Assembly (NCBI GenBank): GCA_029573725.1 | Contig: JAKQDQ010000117.1 | Coordinates: 24,381-88,380 of the forward strand | Reading direction: 5' to 3' | Length of the DNA: 64,000 nucleotides | From: Verrucomicrobiota bacterium | GTDB taxonomy: Bacteria; Verrucomicrobiota; Verrucomicrobiia; Limisphaerales; JADLHS01 | Shown here: one piece after another, positions 29,494 to 37,467 of the stretch | Layout of the letters: each line of letters begins with the position of its first letter | Numbering within the stretch: position 1 is the stretch's first letter | Program-made: the position numbers and the translations under genes | The notes under the pieces: generated by a model | The model's input: the letters and a program-made list of their open reading frames with translations, nothing else | Databases searched by the model: none | Told to the model about the DNA's origin: nothing

Positions 29494-32199
29494 ATGGCAA
29501 AGCAAAGCACAGCTTCAAAAAAGCGACCCGTCGAACAATACGACCACAAGAAGGACAAACGCCCCAACAACCCGCCCGTCGGCCTTGTGGACGCCAAATC
29601 CGACGCCGTCGAAGGGAAGAAAACCTACGCCTACGACCCGCACCTTGACCCGACGCTCGTCTGGGCCGGCAAGGCCGAGCGCACCAGTTTCGAGATTCCC
29701 ACCGTCTCGCTGCACGTCCACGAACGCATTGATCCGCGTTCCATCATTGAAGCCGTCCGCAAAAAGAACGGCAGCGATTACGAGCAGATGTCCCTGTTCA
29801 ATTCCAGGGCGGAAAATCCGCCGTTGCGCGAGGCCATCGAGTTTTACCAGCACGCGCACAACTGGAGCAATCGCCTCGTCGCGGGCGACAGCCTGCTGGT
29901 GATGAATTCGCTGCTGGAAAAGGAGGGCCTGGCCGGGCAGGTGCAGATGGTCTATTTCGACCCGCCCTACGGCATCAAATACGGCTCGAACTTCCAGCCC
30001 TTCGTCAACAAGCGCGACGTGAAGGACGGCAAGGATGAAGACCTGACCGCCGAGCCGGAAATGGTCAAAGCCTTCCGCGACACCTGGGAACTGGGCCTGC
30101 ACTCCTACCTGAGCTACCTGCGCGACCGCCTGCTGCTGGCCCGCGAACTCCTCCACGAATCCGGCTCGGTCTTCGTGCAAATCTCGGATGAGAATGTGCA
30201 TCATGTCCGGGAAATTTTGGATGAGGTGTTTGGGGCACATAACTTTGTCAGTCAGGTCGTGTTTGAAAAGACTACAAGCGCAAGTTCTGAAAACTTGTCT
30301 GGTGTCGCTGATTTTCTCCTTTGGTATGCGCGTGATTCAAAAGTATTAAAATACCGCGCGCTTTTCCGTGAAAAGATTTTAGGAGAGGTCGGCACGACGC
30401 AATACATCTGGCTTGAGTCACCGGACGGAAAGACCGAACGAAGGATGACATCGGAAGAAATTGAGGACTCGACGAAAATTCCAACAGGCTGGAAAGTTTT
30501 TGCCTGTGACAACTTAACGAGTCAGCGCCCTCCGCAAGGCACAGACGTCCGCACCTACAATTTTGAAGAACAAGATTTCGCACCGGGAAAAGGCACTTTC
30601 AAAACCGACAAGAAGGGACTCGATAGCCTTGCAAAAGCGCGGCGGCTCAAGCCTATTGGCAATTCTCTCATGTACAAGCGCTACCTGTCGGATTTTCTGG
30701 TTTCGCCCATTGCTAATGTGTGGTCAGACGTGAAAATGACGGGTTTTTCAGAGGACAAGCAGTATGTCGTCCAGACGGGAACACGAGTGATTCAACGCTG
30801 TCTCCTGATGACCACCGACCCCGGCGATTTGGTGTTGGACATCACGTGCGGCAGCGGCACGACGGCTTACGTGGCAGAGCAATGGGGACGCCGCTGGATC
30901 ACCTGCGACACCTCCCGCGTCGCGCTCACGCTGGCCAAGCAGCGGTTGATGACGGCGGTGTTCGATTACTACCAGCTTGCCCACGACGCCGAGGGCGTGG
31001 ACAGCGGCTTCCGTTACAAGACCGTCCCGCACGTCACGCTCAAGAGCATCGCCAACAACGAACCGCCGGAGCAGGAAACGCTTTACGACCAGCCGCTCGT
31101 GGACAAATCCAAGGCGCGCGTGACCGGCCCGTTCACGGTGGAAGCCGTCCCCGCGCCGATGGTGCGGCCGATTGATGACGTAGCGGCAGGCTTCCAGCCT
31201 GCCGTAGAGCCGGGCTTCCAGCCCGGCGGAACTTCGGCCACGACTCCGGCTTCGTCTTCCAAATCCGGGCGGCAGGATGCCGCCCTCTACGGCAGGCCGG
31301 GAGGCCCGCCGCTACCTGCCGACAATTCGGTGGCCCGCAGCGGCGCGACGATCCGGCACGAGGAACTGCGCAGCGAGCTGCTCCGCGCCGGCATCCGCGG
31401 CAAGGGCGGCCAGATGATCCGTTTCTCCCGCGTCGAGCCGCTGTCCGGCACGCGCTGGCTGCACGCCGACGCGGAAACCAAACCGAACACCGACGGCCCG
31501 GCGAAATTGCGCGACGGCGCGGCGAAGGAGATTCAGCGCGTCGTGATTTCCTTCGGCCCGGAGCACGCGCCGCTGGAGCAAAAGCAGGTGGAACTGGCGT
31601 TGGAAGAAGCCCGGAAGCTCGTGCCGCGCCCGCAACTGATCGTGTTCGCCGCGTTTCAATTCGACCCGGAAGCGGCGAAGGACATTGATGAATTGAACTG
31701 GCCCGGAGTGACCACGCTCAAGGCGCAGATGAACGCGGATTTGCTGACGGAAGATTTGAAGAAGAAGCGAACCAGTAATGAAAGTTTCTGGCTGATTGGC
31801 CAGCCGGACGTGCTGCTCCGCAAATCCAAAACGAAGCCCAAGGACAAAAAGGACAAGACGGAGCTTTGGGAAGTGGAAGTAAAGGGATTCGATTATTACG
31901 ACACGAAGACGGGTCAGATCGTCTCCGGCAGCGCACAACAAATTGCGGTCTGGATGCTCGACACCGATTACGACGGGCGGAGTTTGTTTGCCCGGCAGGT
32001 GTTTTTCCCGATGGCCGGCGAAAAGGAAGGCTGGTCCAAGCTGGCAAAGAACCTGAAGGCGGAGATTGATGAAAACCTGATCGAAGCCTATCGCGGCACG
32101 GTGTCACTGCCGTTCGAGTTGGGCAAGCACAGCCGCGTGGCGGTCAAGATAGTGGATGACCGGGGGATAGAGAGTTTGAAGATATTGGAGATGGTTTAA
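29494..32199 (+). CDS. mod: Type III restriction-modification DNA methyltransferase (Mod)
   Basis: The 901-residue protein has DPPY (residues 156-159, motif IV) before the SAM-binding motif DITCGSGTT (from residue 449, motif I), the order of beta-class amino-methyltransferases used by type III Mod subunits. Residues about 230-430 between them are the expected target-recognition region, and their DNA is markedly A+T-richer than the flanks. Residues about 563-607 are encoded by a palindromic repeat insertion. A long C-terminal domain follows (VEVKGFDYYDTKTG). ATG 29494 is chosen; the frame runs upstream into the repeat. Mod modifies DNA and supplies specificity for Res (33834-36650). Confidence 0.9.
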   Translation: MAKQSTASKKRPVEQYDHKKDKRPNNPPVGLVDAKSDAVEGKKTYAYDPHLDPTLVWAGKAERTSFEIPTVSLHVHERIDPRSIIEAVRKKNGSDYEQMSLFNSRAENPPLREAIEFYQHAHNWSNRLVAGDSLLVMNSLLEKEGLAGQVQMVYFDPPYGIKYGSNFQPFVNKRDVKDGKDEDLTAEPEMVKAFRDTWELGLHSYLSYLRDRLLLARELLHESGSVFVQISDENVHHVREILDEVFGAHNFVSQVVFEKTTSASSENLSGVADFLLWYARDSKVLKYRALFREKILGEVGTTQYIWLESPDGKTERRMTSEEIEDSTKIPTGWKVFACDNLTSQRPPQGTDVRTYNFEEQDFAPGKGTFKTDKKGLDSLAKARRLKPIGNSLMYKRYLSDFLVSPIANVWSDVKMTGFSEDKQYVVQTGTRVIQRCLLMTTDPGDLVLDITCGSGTTAYVAEQWGRRWITCDTSRVALTLAKQRLMTAVFDYYQLAHDAEGVDSGFRYKTVPHVTLKSIANNEPPEQETLYDQPLVDKSKARVTGPFTVEAVPAPMVRPIDDVAAGFQPAVEPGFQPGGTSATTPASSSKSGRQDAALYGRPGGPPLPADNSVARSGATIRHEELRSELLRAGIRGKGGQMIRFSRVEPLSGTRWLHADAETKPNTDGPAKLRDGAAKEIQRVVISFGPEHAPLEQKQVELALEEARKLVPRPQLIVFAAFQFDPEAAKDIDELNWPGVTTLKAQMNADLLTEDLKKKRTSNESFWLIGQPDVLLRKSKTKPKDKKDKTELWEVEVKGFDYYDTKTGQIVSGSAQQIAVWMLDTDYDGRSLFARQVFFPMAGEKEGWSKLAKNLKAEIDENLIEAYRGTVSLPFELGKHSRVAVKIVDDRGIESLKILEMV
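31180..31314. repeat. In-frame palindromic repeat insertion inside mod
   Basis: A 135-bp segment has terminal inverted repeats GTAGCGGCAGGC and GCCCGCCGCTAC (one mismatch) and internal palindromes (GGCAGGCTTCCAGCCTGCC; CCGGGCTTCCAGCCCGG). The length is exactly 45 codons, so the mod frame stays open. It encodes a Gly/Pro/Ser-rich linker unlike its flanks (GFQPAVEPGFQPGG). This has the form of a mobile palindromic (REP/MITE-like) element tolerated between two domains. Confidence 0.75.
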
Positions 32200-32333
32200 C
32201 CGCAGAGAGCGCAAAGAACACAAAGAATTTAGGGAAGGAAAATGAGCCAGCCACAAAGAAGGCAAAAAATACAGGGAAAGCTCCACACACGTTCCTTTCC
32301 CGTCTCGGTGCTCTTTGCGTTCTTTGCGGCTAA
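32198..32333. repeat. Hairpin repeat, left of GxxExxY gene
   Basis: A 136-bp imperfect inverted repeat begins AACCGCAGAGAGCGCAAAGA, overlapping the mod stop codon, and ends GCTCTTTGCGTTCTTTGCGG followed by CTAA. Its arms share the consensus of the element at 32722-32804, so the GxxExxY gene is bracketed by two related hairpins. Confidence 0.8.
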
Positions 32334-32345
32334 AGAAAGAACCGC

Positions 32346-32816
32346 ATGAAGGACATCAAGGCGTTGTGCGATCAAGTGCGGCAGACAGCGTATGACATCC
32401 ACGTGTATCACGCGCACGGGCATTTGGAGAAGGTTTATGAGAACGCGCTGGCCCATCGCCTGCAGAAAGCGGGCTCGGACGTGCAACAACAGCAGCCGAT
32501 CCAGGTGTATGACCAGGACGGCACGCTGAGCGGGGATTATCTGGCGGACCTGCTCGTGGAAGGGGTGTTGATCATTGAACTGAAGACGGCCAAGGCCCTT
32601 GCGCCGGAGCATGAGGCGCAAATTCCCGGCTATTTGAAATCGGCTCGGCTGGAACACGGGCTGTTGACCAACTGCGGCTCTTACCAGTTTGAAATCCGCA
32701 AATCTGCGTGGTCGGAACAACAACCACAGAAAGCGCAGAGAGCGCAGAGAGTACAAAGATTTGTTGGATTACGGTTCTCTGTGTTCTCTGCGCTCTTTGC
32801 GGTTAAATCGTCATGA
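32346..32816 (+). CDS. GxxExxY family protein (PD-(D/E)XK-like)
   Basis: The 156-residue protein has the name-giving motif G25-HLE28-KVY31, followed by a nuclease-like core D68-x9-E78-L-K80 in YLADLLVEGVLIIELKTAK. This family is abundant in Verrucomicrobiota, Planctomycetota and Bacteroidota and is annotated as PD-(D/E)XK-like without proven function. The last 30 or so residues (PQKAQRAQRVQRF to LFAVKSS) are not protein-like and are translation of the hairpin repeat at 32722-32804. Its stop overlaps the rhuM start (ATGA). It sits between mod and rhuM inside the restriction-modification island. Confidence 0.88.
   Translation: MKDIKALCDQVRQTAYDIHVYHAHGHLEKVYENALAHRLQKAGSDVQQQQPIQVYDQDGTLSGDYLADLLVEGVLIIELKTAKALAPEHEAQIPGYLKSARLEHGLLTNCGSYQFEIRKSAWSEQQPQKAQRAQRVQRFVGLRFSVFSALFAVKSS
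32722..32804. repeat. Hairpin repeat, right of and overlapping the GxxExxY gene
   Basis: An 83-bp inverted repeat from AACCACAGAAAGCGCAGAGA to GTTCTCTGCGCTCTTTGCGG then TT, with near-complementary arms. It is a shorter relative of the element at 32198-32333 and supplies the C-terminal codons of the GxxExxY gene. Confidence 0.8.
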
Positions 32817-33829
32817 AGCAGCCAACACCCCCACCCGGCGGCGAAATAATTCTTTATCAGACCGAGGACAAGCAAACGCGCTTGCGGGTGCAATTGGACG
32901 GCGAGACGGTTTGGCTATCGCAAGCGCAGATGGCGGAGCTGTTCCAAACGACGAAGCAGAACGTCAGCCTGCACATTCGGAACATCTTCACGGAAGGCGA
33001 GTTGCGCGAGCCGTCAGTTGTCAAGGAATCCTTGACAACTGCCGCCGACGGCAAGAGCTATGCGACCCAGTTCTACAATCTCGACGTGATCATCTCGGTC
33101 GGCTACCGGGTGAAATCGCATCGGGGCACGCAATTCCGCATCTGGGCGACGCAGCGGCTGCGGGAATACATCATCAAGGGTTTCGCCTTGGACGACGCGC
33201 GCTTGAAGGAAGGCAAATCGGCATATTTCGACGAGTTGCTGGCGCGCATCCGGGACATCCGCTCCTCCGAGAAGGAATTCTGGCGCAAGGTGCTGGACCT
33301 CTACGCAACGAGCGCCGATTACGATCCCAGCGCGGAGGCGTCGCAACGGTTCTTCGCCACCGTGCAAAACAAGATGCACTGGGGCGCGCACGGCCACACG
33401 GCGGCGGAGATCATCCATGCCCGCGCCGACGCCACCAAACCGAACATGGGATTGACGGCCTGGCTCGGCAGCCGTCCGCGCAAGACCGATGCCCTGGTCG
33501 CAAAAAATTATCTCACGGTTGATGAGATCGAAGCCCTGAATCTCATCGTGTCCCTGTATCTCGATTTTGCGGAGCTTCAGGCAAAAAGTCGCAAGCTGAT
33601 GACCATGCGGGATTGGATCGCCAAACTGGATGATTTCCTGCGCTTGAGCGACCGGCAGATTTTGACGCACGCGGGCAAGGTGTCGCACGAGGTCGCCGCG
33701 GCAAAAGCCGGCGCGGAATACGGGAAGTTTCGCGTCCTTGAGGATGCCAGGCCCAGCGCCGTGGAGAAGGACTTCGAGGAAGCGGTGAAGAAACTGAAAC
33801 CGCCGGCCACGAAGCGCAAGAAGCCCTGA
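32813..33829 (+). CDS. rhuM: RhuM-family protein
   Basis: The 338-residue protein matches the RhuM virulence-protein family: N-terminal WLSQAQMAELFQTTKQNVSL (helix-turn-helix-like), then ATQFYNLDVIISVGYRVKSH and FRIWATQRLREYIIKGFALD, and a C-terminal coiled region ending in Lys-rich sequence. The family was named in Salmonella, but most members lie in restriction-modification or mobile regions and their role is unknown. It is translationally coupled to the GxxExxY gene (ATGA) and its stop is 4 nt before the res start, so it is part of the same operon. Confidence 0.88.
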   Translation: MKQPTPPPGGEIILYQTEDKQTRLRVQLDGETVWLSQAQMAELFQTTKQNVSLHIRNIFTEGELREPSVVKESLTTAADGKSYATQFYNLDVIISVGYRVKSHRGTQFRIWATQRLREYIIKGFALDDARLKEGKSAYFDELLARIRDIRSSEKEFWRKVLDLYATSADYDPSAEASQRFFATVQNKMHWGAHGHTAAEIIHARADATKPNMGLTAWLGSRPRKTDALVAKNYLTVDEIEALNLIVSLYLDFAELQAKSRKLMTMRDWIAKLDDFLRLSDRQILTHAGKVSHEVAAAKAGAEYGKFRVLEDARPSAVEKDFEEAVKKLKPPATKRKKP

Positions 33830-33833
33830 CCGC

Positions 33834-36650
33834 ATGACGACCAAAGGCATCACCCATCTCATCGTCAACTCGCCCTACGACGAGCCGAAGCACCATTGGC
33901 ATTATCACCGGGAGACGCAGAAGTTTTCACTTGAATCAGGGCGGCGGCCGGCGGGTTACGTCATCGCGTCGGAAAGTTCCCGGTCGTTTGATGATCCCGG
34001 ACGGTTCATCCCGATTGAACTGGTGAACCAAATCCGTCCGCGCGTGAAGGCGTGGCGCGAGGCGGGTTATCCCGGCGTGTCCGGCATCACGCGGCGCTTG
34101 CTGGAACATTGGAGAGGTTCGGAGCGCTACGAGCGGCAGCGGTTTTTCTTCTGCCAGTTTGAAGCGATGGAAACTTTGATATGGCTCACGGAAGCCCCGG
34201 CGTCGGAGCGCGTGGGCATTGCCATCCCGTCGGACGGGGGCGCGTTTCAGCGGTGGTGCTGCAAGATGGCAACGGGCAGCGGCAAGACAGTGGTAATGGC
34301 CATGCTGGTGGCGTGGCAGGTGTTGAACAAGGTGACGTATCCGCAGGACGACCGTTTCTCGAAGCACATTTTCATTGTCGCACCGGGCCTGACGGTCAAG
34401 AACCGGCTGCAAGTGCTTCTTCCCGCCGGGCCGGGAAACTATTACGACGAGTTCGACATTGTGCCCGCCGGCCTGCGGGAACAGTTGCGGCAGGGCAAAG
34501 TGGTGGTGCGGAACTGGCATGTCCTGAACTGGGAGACGGAGGAGAAGCTCAAGAAGAAGCGCAGCGTGGACAAGCGCGGGGCCAAGAGCGACGAGGCATA
34601 CGTCCGCGAAGTGCTGGGCGATCTGGCGAAGGTGAACAACATCGTCGTCATCAACGACGAGGCGCACCACGCCTGGCGCGTCAACCCGGAGTCGAAGAAG
34701 GCGAAGATTGACCGGCAGTTGATCGAGGAGGCAACGAAATGGGTGGGCGGGCTGGACCGGATTCACAAGGCGCGGAAGATTCTGCGTTGTTTTGATTTCT
34801 CGGCGACGCCGTTTTCGCCCAGCGGCAAGCAGAGTTCGGAGGAATCCCTGTTTGGCTGGATTGTCAGCGATTTCGGGTTGAATGACGCGATTGAAGGCGG
34901 GCTGGTCAAGACGCCGCGCGTCGTGGTGCGCGACGACGGAATGCCGGACGTGAAGAATTACAAGTCGAAGCTCTACCACATTTACGAGCACGTCCGGGAT
35001 GATTTGAACCGGAGCGCGGAAAGTTTCGAGCCGTTGCCCGACCTGGTAATGAACGGCTATCTGCTTTTGGGCAAGGACTGGCTCGCCACGTATCAGGACT
35101 GGCAGAAGCTTGGGTATCCGACACCGCCGGTGATGATCACGGTGGCCAACCGCACCGAAACCGCCGCGCGGGTGAAGAATGCCTTCGACAAACGGAAGGT
35201 GTTGATTGATGAATTGTGCAAACCGGAGTTGACGCTGCACATTGATTCCAAGGTGCTCGACCTGGCCGAGGCGAAGGAGGAAGAAGGCGCGTCGCAACAG
35301 GATAGCGGCACCGGTAACGACGACGACGAGCCGAAGCAGAAGAAGCTGACCAAGGCGGAACAGGCGGAAAGGCTGCGCAAGACGGTGGACACGGTCGGGA
35401 AGGTCGGCGAGCCCGGCGAGAAGATTCAAAAGGTGATCTCGGTCGGGATGTTGTCCGAAGGCTGGGATGCCAAGACCGTGACGCACATCATGGGTTTGCG
35501 GGCGTTTTCGAGCCAGTTGCTGTGCGAGCAGGTGGTCGGGCGCGGCCTGCGGCGCACCAGTTACGACGCGAAGAAAGTGCCGCATCCGGTCACGGGGGAG
35601 GAAGTGGAATTGTTCGAGGCGGAATACGTGAACATCTTCGGCGTGCCGTTCACGTTCCTGCCGCACGAAGGCGAGAACGGCCCGCTGCCTCCGCCACCGC
35701 CGAAAATTCGGATCGAAGCGGTACGGGACAAGGTGGGTTTGCTGATCAGCTGGCCGAACATCATCCGGATTGACCATGTTTACCGGCCCAAACTGGAGTT
35801 GAACGGCGCGCAGCCGCTGGTGCTGGATGCGACCGACAAGATCGAGAACGCGGAAATGGCCGCGGTCGTCGCCGGGAAACCCAACCTGGCGGTGCTGACG
35901 GAGATTGATTTGCAGGCATTGGCGGAGCGGTTTCGTTTCCAGAAGATTGTGTTTGAGGTCGCGCGGGACATTTACGACCAGATGCAACCGGGCTGGCGTG
36001 GGAACAAGCAAAACCTGCTGGCACAAGTCATCCGGCTGGTCGAGAAATTCATCGCGTCGCCGAAACTCGAAATCAATCCGCCGCTGTTTTATCAGGACGA
36101 AATGCGGCGGCGGGTGATGCTCACACTGAACATGGGGCGGATTGTGCAGCACATCTTCGGGGAAATCCGACAAGCGAACACTGAAACGCTGGAGCCTGTC
36201 TTCGACACCAACAAACCGATTCGCTCCACAGCCGACATGCTGCCCTGGTTCACGGGCCGCCCAGTCGTGGCGGCACACAAATCCCACATCAATCTCTGTG
36301 TGGCGGATTCGACCTGGGAAGCACAGGCGGCGTATGAGCTCGACCACAATTCCAGCGTGGCCGCCTGGGCCAAGAACGACCATCTAGGCTTTGACATCAC
36401 CTACATTTTCGCGGGCGTCTTTCACAAGTTCCGTCCCGACCTGCTCCTCCGCCTCACGAACGGAACGAATTTGATAGTCGAAGTGAAGGGGGAGAACACG
36501 CCGAAGGACGAGCGGAAGCGCGAATACCTCGACGAATGGGTGCGGGCAGTGAATGAACACGGCGGATTTGGGAAGTGGAACGCGGCGGTGTGTTTGCATC
36601 CATCGGACCTGCCGACTCTGATCCACAACGCCAACGCGAAACCGAATTAG
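33834..36650 (+). CDS. res: Type III restriction enzyme Res subunit
   Basis: The 938-residue protein has a superfamily 2 helicase core: Walker A ATGSGKT (residues 146-152), DEAH box at 275-278 (VINDEAHHA), motif III FSATPFSPSG and motif VI QVVGRGLRR. The C-terminal nuclease part shows PDLLLRL-LIVEVKG, the D-(E)xK arrangement of the type III Res endonuclease. With Mod it should translocate or switch on DNA and cut unmodified sites. Motif VI is intact, so ATPase function looks sound. It is the fourth gene of the mod-GxxExxY-rhuM-res unit. Confidence 0.93.
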   Translation: MTTKGITHLIVNSPYDEPKHHWHYHRETQKFSLESGRRPAGYVIASESSRSFDDPGRFIPIELVNQIRPRVKAWREAGYPGVSGITRRLLEHWRGSERYERQRFFFCQFEAMETLIWLTEAPASERVGIAIPSDGGAFQRWCCKMATGSGKTVVMAMLVAWQVLNKVTYPQDDRFSKHIFIVAPGLTVKNRLQVLLPAGPGNYYDEFDIVPAGLREQLRQGKVVVRNWHVLNWETEEKLKKKRSVDKRGAKSDEAYVREVLGDLAKVNNIVVINDEAHHAWRVNPESKKAKIDRQLIEEATKWVGGLDRIHKARKILRCFDFSATPFSPSGKQSSEESLFGWIVSDFGLNDAIEGGLVKTPRVVVRDDGMPDVKNYKSKLYHIYEHVRDDLNRSAESFEPLPDLVMNGYLLLGKDWLATYQDWQKLGYPTPPVMITVANRTETAARVKNAFDKRKVLIDELCKPELTLHIDSKVLDLAEAKEEEGASQQDSGTGNDDDEPKQKKLTKAEQAERLRKTVDTVGKVGEPGEKIQKVISVGMLSEGWDAKTVTHIMGLRAFSSQLLCEQVVGRGLRRTSYDAKKVPHPVTGEEVELFEAEYVNIFGVPFTFLPHEGENGPLPPPPPKIRIEAVRDKVGLLISWPNIIRIDHVYRPKLELNGAQPLVLDATDKIENAEMAAVVAGKPNLAVLTEIDLQALAERFRFQKIVFEVARDIYDQMQPGWRGNKQNLLAQVIRLVEKFIASPKLEINPPLFYQDEMRRRVMLTLNMGRIVQHIFGEIRQANTETLEPVFDTNKPIRSTADMLPWFTGRPVVAAHKSHINLCVADSTWEAQAAYELDHNSSVAAWAKNDHLGFDITYIFAGVFHKFRPDLLLRLTNGTNLIVEVKGENTPKDERKREYLDEWVRAVNEHGGFGKWNAAVCLHPSDLPTLIHNANAKPN

Positions 36651-36676
36651 CCTTCGAGAGTATTCCTCCCGCCAAG

Positions 36677-37072
36677 ATGGCAGGCATGGTGAAGCATAGC
36701 ACTCGCAGCAAGCGCAAGGGCCGAGCGCCAAGACGATCGAAGCCCCGCCGAGACCAGACGCGGTTCATCACACGGGCGCTGGCGCGCCGGCAGGCGGAGC
36801 GGCATGTCCTCAAGCGGATGTTCCGGGGCGCGACGGTCCGGGACGGCGCGGAAGTGCGGCTGGGGATTTATGCCCGGGGCAACTGGACGGCCAAGGATGT
36901 GCGGGTGGTGTATAAGAACCCGGAGGAGATCGCGCTCAAGTCGGCGGAGGTGGTGTTGGTGTCCAAACGCACGGGTCGCGTGGTTTATGAAGGCCCGGCG
37001 GGCGACGAAGGGCAAACTCGCGCCGCGCGGTTTTTTGTTTCAATCATTTCACGCGCCGCGCCGCCGTGGTGA
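36677..37072 (+). CDS. Small hypothetical protein downstream of res
   Basis: A 131-residue frame starts 26 nt after the res stop. The N-terminus is strongly basic (HSTRSKRKGRAPRRSKPRRD), followed by a compact soluble-looking part with VRLGIYARGNWTAKDVRVVY and VSKRTGRVVYEGPAGDEG. It may bind nucleic acid through the basic N-terminus. No family was recognised. Its placement and codon character suggest a fifth gene of the restriction-modification unit. An alternative ATG lies at 36686. Confidence 0.55.
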   Translation: MAGMVKHSTRSKRKGRAPRRSKPRRDQTRFITRALARRQAERHVLKRMFRGATVRDGAEVRLGIYARGNWTAKDVRVVYKNPEEIALKSAEVVLVSKRTGRVVYEGPAGDEGQTRAARFFVSIISRAAPPW

Positions 37073-37142
37073 CGATTCAAATTGATGCAGGCCGTTTTGG
37101 CGGTGCCCGACGTGAAAACACTCAGAATTCCGAGGAAAAGAA

Positions 37143-37219
37143 TGGCGGGAGCGGCGGGGCTCGAACCCGTAACCTCTGCCGTGACAGGGCAGCGCTCTAA
37201 CCAATTGAGCTACGCCCCC
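37143..37219 (-). tRNA. tRNA-Asp (GTC)
   Basis: On the minus strand the 77-nt gene has a 7-bp acceptor stem (GGGGGCG / CGCTCCC with one G-U), a D-arm (GCTCAATTGGTTAGAGC), anticodon stem CTGCC/GGCAG with loop CTGTCAC (anticodon GTC), a T-loop TTCGAGC and an encoded CCA end. It lies just beyond the restriction-modification island, a frequent integration boundary. No duplicated tRNA 3' end is seen on the other side. Confidence 0.95.
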
Positions 37220-37467
37220 GCGTGGGAGAGTGACGTTAGGCAAACCGTCCGCCGTGGTCAAGCAGAAGCTGGAAAAATTCGGGCAGCAGACGCCAAGGAG
37301 GTGGGGGTGGGGAACCCCGCTGAAGAAACGTGCTGCTGCCCGAATACCGAATACTTGAAGATGGTCCGAAAAATGTCAATCCCCGCCGCCGGCAAATCAT
37401 CCGCAACCATTGTCGGGTTTCTCCTGTCCCCATTTCGGAGGACCGACCGCGGCGGAGCGCGCGCAAA

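Noticed and set aside
33936..36383. 815-codon minus-strand frame
   Set aside because: It is antisense to res, which has Walker A, DEAH and nuclease motifs; the frame is an artefact of high G+C.
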